Origin: CAYTAP01 sp964435775
GTDB taxonomy: Bacteria > Planctomycetota > Phycisphaerae > Tepidisphaerales > Tepidisphaeraceae
Assembly: GCA_964435775.1 (NCBI GenBank)
Contig: CAYTAP010000098.1
Coordinates: 1 to 16,149, forward strand
DNA length: 16,149 nt
Direction: 5' to 3'
Shown here one piece after another: positions 6,361 through 11,597 of the stretch. A model generated the notes under the pieces. The model was not told the DNA's origin, made no database searches, and saw nothing but the letters and a program-made list of their open reading frames with translations. Position 1 is the stretch's first letter, and every line of letters begins with the position of its first letter. A program made the translations under genes and the position numbers.

Positions 6361-6597
6361 ATGAGCACTACTACCCATCTATCGTCACGCCCCGCCGTCA
6401 CTGGCGAGCGTATGCTGTCCCCCCGCGAGGCCGCCGACTACCTGGGGATGCGACCCCAGACGCTGGCGGCGTGGCGCTGCACGCGGCGCTACCCGCTGCC
6501 CTACATCCGTGTCGGCGCATGCATCCGATATCGAGAGTCGGACCTGCGGGCATTCCTGGATGCGCGAACCGTCTCCTCCATCGACATCGCGGAGTGA
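6361..6597 (+). CDS. AlpA/excisionase-like HTH DNA-binding protein
   Basis: The protein has 78 residues from the ATG at 6361; an in-frame GTG at 6313 would add 16 residues but has no better ribosome binding site. Residues 19-67 carry the HTH_17/AlpA pattern: LSPREAADYLGM (first helices), PQTLAAWR (recognition helix), the wing LPYIRVGACIRYRESDLRAFLDA. Proteins of this kind act as excisionases or as activators of integrase genes in phages and satellites. It lies between the candidate iteron region and the replication block, so it may link excision with replication control. No catalytic residues are expected. The fold call is firm; the excisionase role is inferred from size and context. Confidence 0.85.
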   Translation: MSTTTHLSSRPAVTGERMLSPREAADYLGMRPQTLAAWRCTRRYPLPYIRVGACIRYRESDLRAFLDARTVSSIDIAE

Positions 6598-6603
6598 ACC
6601 CCC

Positions 6604-6652
6604 AAAAAAAACAAAAAAGCGCCGCCGGTGCTGGGAGGCATGTCGGCGGCGC
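6604..6652 (-). terminator. Intrinsic terminator on the - strand
   Basis: GCGCCGCCG (6619-6627) and CGGCGGCGC (6644-6652) form a perfect 9-bp stem around a 16-nt loop. On the + strand it is preceded by an A-rich run (6604-6618), so on the - strand the stem is followed by a T-rich tract. That is a strong terminator for - strand transcription, yet no - strand gene is seen to its right inside the element. The + strand end lies just before the GGAG site of the next gene. Confidence 0.55.
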
Positions 6653-6664
6653 ATCGGAGTGTAT

Positions 6665-7147
6665 ATGCCGATCCTATCACATCCCATCGACGATGGCGCG
6701 ATCGCCCTGGTCGAGAGGCGTACCGATCTCGAATTCTCCATGTTGGCGGCCGTGCTGGCTGACCCGGCGGCGATCTGGCCGGAACTGGAAGCTGAGGGCA
6801 TCGCGCGAAATTATTTCGAGCACGATGACGCCCGCGCGATGTATGAGTCGCTGGCGGGAGAGCATTCATGCCGCGCCTTGGCGCTCGAGGCGGTGTGGGC
6901 CGCGCTCATGGCGGCGGGGCTGGTGGATGAGAGCGTGCCAGCGGCGACAAGCGCCGGGTGGTCCTGCTTTTGGTCAGCTGCGCGGCTGGTGCATTGGTCG
7001 CGCCAGTACCTGGACGACCCCTACATCGAGTCCGTGGCACACGCGCTGGCCGTCGGGCTGGCGGAGATCGTGGAGCGGATCGAGAGGGCGGAGGGGCTGG
7101 CGGATGAGTATCGGCGGCTGGTTGGGGAGGGGGTGGACCATGAGTGA
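6665..7147 (+). CDS. DnaB N-terminal-domain-like protein
   Basis: The ATG at 6665 follows GGAG with 5-nt spacing and gives 160 residues. Residues about 14-63 (ALVERRTDLEFSMLAAVLADP, ELEAEGIARNYFEHDDARAMYESLAG) resemble the helical N-terminal domain of replicative helicase DnaB, which binds primase and helps hexamer assembly. There is no Walker A motif and no RecA-like domain, so this is the domain alone. The end overlaps the DUF3987 gene by 8 bp, so the two are translated together and probably act together: the N-domain and the ATPase could form a split helicase or loader. Primase or host-helicase recruitment is a possible role. The domain call rests on helix pattern and context and is moderate. 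Confidence 0.65.
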   Translation: MPILSHPIDDGAIALVERRTDLEFSMLAAVLADPAAIWPELEAEGIARNYFEHDDARAMYESLAGEHSCRALALEAVWAALMAAGLVDESVPAATSAGWSCFWSAARLVHWSRQYLDDPYIESVAHALAVGLAEIVERIERAEGLADEYRRLVGEGVDHE

Positions 7148-8591
7148 GTACACGCCATTCCCTGTCGCGTCTCTGCCGTCCCCGCTGCGGGAGTATGTCC
7201 GCGAGGGAGCCGAGGCGCTCCAGTGCGATCCATCGTACCTGGCGCTGCCCATTCTGGTGACGGCCGCCAGCGCGATCGGCAATGCCCGGCGAATCCGACT
7301 GACCCCGACACGCTCACAACCGCCTGTGCTGTGGGGCGGGATCGTGGGGGACAGCGGGGCGGGCAAGAGCGAACCACTGAAGCTCGCCACACGCCCGGCA
7401 TGGCGTCGCCAGCGCAAGCTCCTCAACGAGCACAAGGCGGCGATGGCCGCGTACAAGTCGGATCATTCAGACTGGAAGAAGCAGGCGAAGGAGGAGCGCG
7501 GCGACGAACCGGACCCGCCGGAGCCGTGCCAGCATCCGGTGTGCATCGACATTACGGTCGAGGCGCTGGGGGCACGGCTGGAAGTGACGCCGCATGGGGT
7601 GCTGGTCGCGCCCGATGAGCTGGCGGGGTGGTTCGCGTCATTCAACCAATACAAAAAGGGTGGGGCTGACGTTCCCAATTGGCTAAGCATGTATGACGCC
7701 AGCGCCCTGAAGACCGACCGCAAAGGCGGCGACAGGACCACGATCTACGTCCCTCACGCGGCGGTGTGCGTCGTCGGCGGCATTCAACCCGATACCCTTC
7801 GCCGGTGCTTCACCCCAGAGTTTTTCGAGAACGGCTTGGCCGCGCGGCTGATTCTGACCATGCCCCCGCGACACAAGCCTGTATGGTCCGAGGCGGACAT
7901 TTCCCAAGCTACGCGGGTGGCGGTGGATGACCTGTTCGAGCGCCTCTATGCGCTGCGGCAGGATGATGGGCCGGATGGGCCGGAACCGAGGATGATCGAC
8001 CTGGCGGGTGACGCCAAAGACGAATACGTCGCCTGGTTCCATCGGCACGTTGGTGAAGTTGAGAATCTTCATGGACCAGAGCAGGCGACATGGATGAAGG
8101 GGATCGGATTGCCCGCCCGCCTGGCGCTCATCGACCATTGTGTGCGCGGCGGGGATGGGCTGGTTGATCGGCAGTCCGTCCGCAACGGGATCGCCATGGC
8201 AGACTGGTTCACGCGAGAGACCCTGCGCGTCTATGAGGCGCTGGGTGGTGACGATGATCCTCTAGCCGCGCTGATGCGATGGATCGAGCGGCGGGGCGGG
8301 CGATGCACGGTGCGGGAGGTTTACAACAATCTGTCGCGGTACCGAGGTAAGGCGCAACAGGCCGAGGAAGACTTGCAGGTGTTGGTCGATGAGGGGCGGG
8401 GCTGGTGGGACCATCGCGGACCCGGTGGCGGAGGCGGCAGGCCGATATCAGTTTTCATTCTCAACAGCACCAACAGCACCAGCACAACCAACGAAAACCA
8501 ACAGAAAAACCGATGTTCCGCTGGTGCTGGTGGCGATGGTGAAACAAAAAACAACGGCCAAGCGTCGGCGAATGGGAGGGTGACGTTTTGA
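7140..8591 (+). CDS. DUF3987-family P-loop ATPase, likely replication protein
   Basis: The ATG at 7140 has a GGAGGGGG site upstream and overlaps the previous gene by 8 bp; the product has 483 residues. A Walker A motif GDSGAGKS lies at 70-77 and a Walker B-like GVLVAPDE at 153-160. The middle part, including VVGGIQPDTLRRCF (211-224), FFENGLAARLIL (228-239) and the arginines there, fits DUF3987 proteins, which are found in phages and integrative elements next to primase or helicase genes. Residues about 376-425 look like a winged helix. The final 45 residues are low-complexity Asn/Ser/Thr/Gly, with a 9-bp tandem repeat and a 10-bp inverted repeat in the DNA (8474-8483 and 8520-8529). It is the likely replication ATPase of the element. 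Confidence 0.87.
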   Translation: MSEYTPFPVASLPSPLREYVREGAEALQCDPSYLALPILVTAASAIGNARRIRLTPTRSQPPVLWGGIVGDSGAGKSEPLKLATRPAWRRQRKLLNEHKAAMAAYKSDHSDWKKQAKEERGDEPDPPEPCQHPVCIDITVEALGARLEVTPHGVLVAPDELAGWFASFNQYKKGGADVPNWLSMYDASALKTDRKGGDRTTIYVPHAAVCVVGGIQPDTLRRCFTPEFFENGLAARLILTMPPRHKPVWSEADISQATRVAVDDLFERLYALRQDDGPDGPEPRMIDLAGDAKDEYVAWFHRHVGEVENLHGPEQATWMKGIGLPARLALIDHCVRGGDGLVDRQSVRNGIAMADWFTRETLRVYEALGGDDDPLAALMRWIERRGGRCTVREVYNNLSRYRGKAQQAEEDLQVLVDEGRGWWDHRGPGGGGGRPISVFILNSTNSTSTTNENQQKNRCSAGAGGDGETKNNGQASANGRVTF

Positions 8592-8959
8592 ACGCGGCAT
8601 CTCTCCTGCTCAATCTTCATCGCGCCGGGTTCACGCTATCCGTCGAGGGCGACAAGCTCAACGTCGATGGGCCGCTGGATCGCCTCACGGATACCCACAA
8701 GGCCATGATCCGCGAGCACAAGGCCAAGCTCATCGCCTATTCCATGCCTTCCCCGACGCAAGCGATATCACGCCGCATGGCCGCCCTGGGGCTGGATATG
8801 CCGACGCGGATGGACTTCATCGAGCAATTCAACGAGCGGGCGGGGATCGCCGAGTATGACGGCAACCTCCCCCGCCAACAGGCCGAGCGGATCGCCCTGG
8901 ATGGAGTACTTGCGGATATCAACCAGTTGGATGTTCAACCATCGAGGATTCAACCATGA
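8588..8959 (+). CDS. TubC_N-like small protein
   Basis: Translation most likely begins at the TTG at 8588, which overlaps the preceding stop as TTGA and has a GGGAGGGTGA site upstream. The product has 123 residues. Residues 4-52 (ASLLLNLHRAGFTLSVEGDKLNV, then LTDTHKAMIREHKAKLIAY) match the TubC N-terminal docking-domain pattern: helix, two strands and two helices, with a conserved Gly-rich turn. TubC_N is known from polyketide and peptide synthetases, where it docks partner subunits, but stand-alone copies occur in mobile elements beside replication genes. Here it may tether the ATPase or nuclease encoded on either side. Residues 53-123 are charged and unrecognised. The overlap on both sides shows tight translational coupling. 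Confidence 0.75.
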   Translation: MNAASLLLNLHRAGFTLSVEGDKLNVDGPLDRLTDTHKAMIREHKAKLIAYSMPSPTQAISRRMAALGLDMPTRMDFIEQFNERAGIAEYDGNLPRQQAERIALDGVLADINQLDVQPSRIQP

Positions 8960-9483
8960 CCCCCACAAGCAGGACATTGAACGAACTCCGCAAAGATGGC
9001 TGGACCGTGGCCGTGGTCGAATCATGGATACCCCGCCTGAACATCCGCCGGGACTTGTGGGGGATCGGAGACGTGCTGGCGATGACCGCCGACAAGCTGC
9101 TGCTGATTCAATGCACCAGTGAAGCCAACGTGTCGGCGCGGGTTCACAAGGCCAAGGCCGAGCCGCGACTGCAAACCTGGCTGGCCGATCCATCCAGAGC
9201 ATTCGAGGTATGGGGCTGGGGCAAACGCATGGGCCGCTGGGAGTGCCGCAAGGTGCCGGTGACGCTGGATGAGGGGTGGAAAGTGTCCGCGATCCTTCCA
9301 AGCCGTCGAAAGCCGCGGAAACGCGAAAAGACGCTGTTTGATCGGCCGGAACCCGCAAACCGTACCCATGGCTACAACGCTGGCGCGTTTTGCGGGGATG
9401 GGATGAGTAATGACCCATCGGAAAACCCGACGCGCCAGAATCGTTCCTATGGGCAGTCGCAAGGGAAGGAAGCAACGCCATGA
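8956..9483 (+). CDS. PD-(D/E)XK-like putative nuclease
   Basis: This 175-residue protein starts in an ATGA overlap with the preceding gene. Residues 5-100 show a nuclease-like core: helix LNELRKDGWTVAVVES, then RRDLWGIGDVLAMTADKLLLIQCTSEANVSARVHKAK, then FEVWGWGKRMGRWE. The order Glu22, Asp33/Asp39, Gln52 with following Lys residues recalls the E-D-QxK form of the PD-(D/E)XK fold used by VRR-NUC and archaeal-type Holliday junction resolvases. The usual lysine after the acidic/Gln position is not at its standard spot (QCT here), so activity is uncertain. The last 65 residues are basic and probably disordered. In its place next to a replication ATPase it could process replication or recombination intermediates. 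Confidence 0.6.
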   Translation: MTPTSRTLNELRKDGWTVAVVESWIPRLNIRRDLWGIGDVLAMTADKLLLIQCTSEANVSARVHKAKAEPRLQTWLADPSRAFEVWGWGKRMGRWECRKVPVTLDEGWKVSAILPSRRKPRKREKTLFDRPEPANRTHGYNAGAFCGDGMSNDPSENPTRQNRSYGQSQGKEATP

Positions 9484-9569
9484 CGCTGTTCATTGCGATG
9501 TATCTGGCGCGGGTGCTGGCGTGCTGGTGGCGCGTGCGAACGCGAAAGAAAGTAAGGCGGCCATTTTGA
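9480..9569 (+). CDS. Small one-helix peptide in ATGA overlap
   Basis: The 29-residue frame starts at an ATG that overlaps the nuclease-like gene's stop as ATGA, the same coupling seen upstream. It encodes a hydrophobic helix (LFIAMYLARVLACWW, 3-17) and a basic tail (RVRTRKKVRRPF), as in a small inner-membrane peptide with its C-terminus in the cytosol. No family is recognisable. An alternative is a longer frame covering 9449-9790, which encodes a basic protein with no ATGA coupling and no clear ribosome binding site; the two cannot both be the main product. Confidence 0.4.
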   Translation: MTLFIAMYLARVLACWWRVRTRKKVRRPF

Positions 9570-9650
9570 TTGTTCAACGTGCGGTCTACGGGGCAATCCA
9601 TCGCCGGGAGAACCTAAACAGGGGGAGGGGGCATCGGCAAATCCAGACCT

Positions 9651-9728
9651 ATGGCCGCCAGACCGCACGCCAAGCTCGCATTCTTTTCTCACGAGTTTCA
9701 ACATGGGGGGTATGGGAAGGGAACATGA
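9651..9728 (+). CDS. Very small ORF, uncertain
   Basis: A 25-residue frame (MAARPHAKLAFFSHEF...) ends in an ATGA overlap with the next small frame. A GGGGGAGGGGG purine run lies about 20 nt upstream, too far to be a normal ribosome binding site. Listed only because the ATGA chain continues. Confidence 0.2.
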   Translation: MAARPHAKLAFFSHEFQHGGYGKGT

Positions 9729-9790
9729 ACGCCCGCCCCGTAGGTTCTTCCATGGGGGCGGCGCTCGTGCGGATGTTGAACGGCCGGTAA
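9725..9790 (+). CDS. Very small ORF with good ribosome binding site, uncertain
   Basis: A 21-residue frame (MNARPVGSSMGAALVRMLNGR) follows a GGGAAGGGA site at ideal spacing and overlaps the previous small frame as ATGA. It shares its frame with the end of a longer open frame beginning upstream. Function unknown. Confidence 0.28.
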   Translation: MNARPVGSSMGAALVRMLNGR

Positions 9791-9843
9791 ACGTGAAAGT
9801 GTTGGTCGAAAAAAACTGTGCAACGAAACAATGAGGCAAGGCC

Positions 9844-10194
9844 ATGAGCAAAAGACAGATTCAGACCGTGACGGCGCTGGCAACGAAGATGGGGCGGGAT
9901 AAATCATCGGTTTCCCGATGGATCGCGCGGGATGACTGGCCATTTGGACGCGGGCCGTGGAAGGCGTCGATAGTCGGCGAGGTCCAAGCGTGGATGGCCG
10001 GGCACTTGCAAGATCGCTGCGGCGATGACCCTGAAGCGGATCGGGAATTATGCCAGTGGTTGGCGCGCGAGTATCCCGATACGTTCGGGCCGGCCGCCAT
10101 GCGGGAGATGGAACAGCATTTAGTCACGATCATCGGGGAGTTGCGGGCGGCGGCAAAGGCAACAAAGGAACGATCTACCCCCTGCCGGAAATGA
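9844..10194 (+). CDS. Nu1-like HTH protein (small terminase-like)
   Basis: The ATG at 9844 follows AAGG and gives 116 residues. Residues about 8-50 (TVTALATKMGRDKSSVSRWIARDDWPFGRGPWKASIVGEVQAWMAG) resemble the winged HTH of Nu1, the lambda small terminase subunit, and related proteins where a W-P-F/W motif follows the recognition helix. Residues 55-110 form charged helices (WLAREYPDTFGPAAMREMEQHLVTIIGELRAAAK) that could make a coiled-coil oligomerisation region. Small terminase subunits select DNA for packaging; satellites use their own copy to redirect a helper phage. A transcription factor is an equally possible reading, since no large terminase is present. It lies at the distal end of the + strand gene array. 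Confidence 0.62.
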   Translation: MSKRQIQTVTALATKMGRDKSSVSRWIARDDWPFGRGPWKASIVGEVQAWMAGHLQDRCGDDPEADRELCQWLAREYPDTFGPAAMREMEQHLVTIIGELRAAAKATKERSTPCRK

Positions 10195-10370
10195 GCGGGG
10201 TTCAGGATGATACCGCGATGCACCTGCTACTACTTCCTGGCGGTTCGTGTGCCGAGCTTGCGAATGTCCCGGCGGTTCCAGTGCCGCATACATGCCCCGC
10301 CCCGGCGGGAAGCAACGCGGCCGCCCCTATTTCTTCTCGCGCGAGGGAGTTGGCCGCACCACTGGCGTGA
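10191..10370 (+). CDS. Small ORF in ATGA overlap, uncertain
   Basis: The 59-residue frame (MSGVQDDTAMHLLLLPGG...) starts in an ATGA overlap with the Nu1-like gene. It is rich in Pro and Ala and matches no family I know. Another frame of the same stretch, open from 10211 to a stop at 10430-10432, encodes a Cys pair (CRACEC) and RGRPYFFSREGVG, which is just as protein-like but has only GTG at 10247 as a start. Either, or neither, may be real. Confidence 0.3.
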   Translation: MSGVQDDTAMHLLLLPGGSCAELANVPAVPVPHTCPAPAGSNAAAPISSRARELAAPLA

Positions 10371-10389
10371 GACTCCCTGTTTACCCGCC

Positions 10390-10416
10390 CCCTACGCGCG
10401 GGCGCGAGGGACTTTT
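10390..10416 (+). terminator. Possible terminator at the end of the element's gene array
   Basis: CCCT (10390-10393) and CGCG (10395-10398) pair with CGCG (10403-10406) and AGGG (10407-10410) around a CGGG loop, with one bulged A. TTTT follows at 10413-10416. The T-run is short, so this is weak, but the place suits termination before the convergent tRNA gene. Confidence 0.35.
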
Positions 10417-10448
10417 GCCGCACTATAGATAGGGGCGAAAGTGCGGCA
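10416..10448. repeat. Perfect 9-bp inverted repeat
   Basis: TGCCGCACT (10416-10424) and AGTGCGGCA (10440-10448) are perfect inverted copies with a 15-bp spacer. No T-run follows on either strand, so it is more likely a protein-binding dyad or an RNA hairpin than a terminator. It lies about 80 bp inside the right-arm repeats. Confidence 0.5.
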
Positions 10449-10530
10449 CAAAGGCGGCAGGGAGTCGAGCACATTTTGCAGAGTGGGGGAACTCCGATGA
10501 GCGGTTTCATGCTCCTGGATCGACCGTGAA

Positions 10531-10550
10531 GGTAGCACTGGGGTAGCACC
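10531..10550 (+). repeat. Two GGTAGCAC(C/T) repeats at 11-bp spacing (right arm)
   Basis: GGTAGCACT (10531-10539) and GGTAGCACC (10542-10550) start 11 bp apart and lie in the same orientation as the three left-arm copies. They sit 70 bp inside attR. Together with the left set they are the best candidates for integrase arm-type sites. Confidence 0.78.
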
Positions 10551-10619
10551 AGCAACTACCGTCATTCAAGCGTGCATCGCGGGTACAATCATAAATCTCT
10601 TAAGAATATCATCTTATGA

Positions 10620-10667
10620 AATGCACCCGGCAGGATTCGAACCTGCGACCGGTGGATTAGAAATCCG
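10620..10667 (-). repeat. attR: repeat copy inside the intact tRNA-Arg
   Basis: This copy matches 3740-3787 at 47 of 48 positions. It supplies tRNA nucleotides 28-73 of the complete tRNA-Arg gene, so the host keeps a full-length tRNA after integration. The single difference (t10653) falls at tRNA position 42. Confidence 0.93.
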
Positions 10668-10695
10668 CTGCTCTATCCAACTGAGCTACGGGTGC
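10622..10695 (-). tRNA. tRNA-Arg (anticodon UCU)
   Basis: The 74-nt sequence folds as a full cloverleaf: acceptor stem GCACCCG/CGGGTGC, D stem GCTC/GAGC, anticodon loop TTTCTAA giving anticodon UCU (reads AGA), 5-nt variable loop, T stem GCAGG/CCTGC with loop TTCGAAT, discriminator A73. CCA is not encoded. The anticodon stem GCGGA/TCCAC has a C28-A42 mismatch; the orphan fragment at attL would give a perfect C28-G42 pair. The gene is the integration site of the mobile element, which supplies its 3' part. Confidence 0.95.
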
Positions 10696-10768
10696 TCGCG
10701 CCGGGCATCTTAACCATTTGGGGACGATCAACAAAAAGCGTGGCGAGGCCCACGGTTGGCGATGGGCG

Positions 10769-11593
10769 TCATGGGTTGGGGGCGGTTCTGGGCTTCAAGG
10801 TCCACTTGGGCGATTGGCCGAAGAAGCGGCAGGGGTTGTTGTAGAAGATTTCGAGCGCTTCGTGCTCGCTGTGGCCCCGGCGGCGGTATTCGAGCTGCGT
10901 GTCCACGAGCATCGACGGAGAGGATTCGCCCCAGTCGGATGCGGAATTGACGCAGATTCGATCGGCGCCGAAGGTCTCAAGGATGTCCGCGCCGCGCTGG
11001 GGGGTGACTTTTGAGACGGGGTAGATCGTCAGGCCGCACCAGTGGCCGGCGTCCTTGGCCATGCGGATCGTGTGCTCCTCGCAGTGGTCGATCAGCACGC
11101 GCTCGGGATGAATGCGCGGTTCGTTTTTCAGGATGTTCAGGATGATGCTCGTTCCCTTGTGTTTGTCGGCAAGGTGGGGGGTGTGGATCAGGATCAACTG
11201 GTCATAGCTGGCGGCCAGATCGACCTGCTGCTCAAAGACAATGATTTCATTGCGCGTGTTTTTATTGAGCCCGATCTCCCCGACGCCAAGGACCCTTGGA
11301 TGTTCAAGCAGGGGGGGGATGAGCATGATCACATCGCGCGAGAGTTCGACATTCTCCGCCTCTTTGGCGTTGATGCAGAGCCAGGAAAAATGTTCGATCC
11401 CATACCGGGCGGCGCGGAGAGGCTCAATGTCAATCAGGTGATGGAAGTAGTCGGCGAAGCTCGATGCGCTGGAGCGGTCGAAGCCGGCCCAGAACGCCGG
11501 TTCGCTGACGGCCGCCACGCCGGCGCGGGCCATGAAGCGATAGTCGTCGGTTGTACGGGAAACGCAATGGATGTGCGGGTCGATCAGGGGCAT
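10769..11593 (-). CDS. TatD-family metal-dependent hydrolase, EboC-like
   Basis: This 274-residue protein has the TatD/amidohydrolase metal set: His7 and His9 in DPHIH, Glu106 in VGEIGL, His137 and His140 in IHTPH, His170 in DHCEE and Asp220 in SASDWG. The opening IDPHIHCVSRTTDDYRFMARAGVAAVSEPAFW, with the SRTTDDY and EPAFW blocks, is the pattern I associate with EboC of the eboABCDE cluster, which supports transport or handling of prenylated precursors in some bacteria and algae. The other ebo genes are not visible beside it. It follows a small gene after a 4-bp gap, so the two form an operon. The substrate is unknown. Neither gene has a clear ribosome binding site. Confidence 0.82.
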   Translation of the reverse strand: MPLIDPHIHCVSRTTDDYRFMARAGVAAVSEPAFWAGFDRSSASSFADYFHHLIDIEPLRAARYGIEHFSWLCINAKEAENVELSRDVIMLIPPLLEHPRVLGVGEIGLNKNTRNEIIVFEQQVDLAASYDQLILIHTPHLADKHKGTSIILNILKNEPRIHPERVLIDHCEEHTIRMAKDAGHWCGLTIYPVSKVTPQRGADILETFGADRICVNSASDWGESSPSMLVDTQLEYRRRGHSEHEALEIFYNNPCRFFGQSPKWTLKPRTAPNP

Positions 11594-11597
11594 GGGA

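Larger units (their letters stand above)
3740..10667. mobile_element. tRNA-Arg-integrated element, about 6.9 kb
   Basis: The element lies between a 48-bp direct repeat (3740-3787 and 10620-10667); the predicted excised circle is 6,880 bp. The right repeat is part of a whole tRNA-Arg gene, and a tyrosine recombinase is encoded just inside the left repeat. All recognisable genes are on the + strand: integrase, two HTH proteins, a replication-type block (DnaB N-domain-like, DUF3987 ATPase, TubC_N-like, PD-(D/E)XK-like), small ORFs and a Nu1-like HTH protein. GGTAGCACC repeats spaced 11 bp occur inside both ends. There is no structural phage gene, relaxase or conjugation gene, so transfer must rely on a helper. 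A phage satellite or mobilisable replicating element is the best reading. Confidence 0.92.

Noticed and set aside
8462..8529. Short tandem and inverted repeats in the tail of the DUF3987 gene
   Set aside because: They fall in a low-complexity Asn/Ser/Thr/Gly coding tail and are explained by codon repetition; noted in the gene entry only.
9410..9790. 126-residue frame overlapping the nuclease-like gene's end
   Set aside because: It has no clear ribosome binding site and overlaps a well-supported gene. It is kept only as an alternative in the notes for the small frames.
10247..10432. 61-residue frame with a Cys pair and RGRPYFFSREGVG
   Set aside because: It only has a GTG start with no ribosome binding site and overlaps another frame; it could not be told apart from chance and is mentioned only in the evidence of the competing frame.
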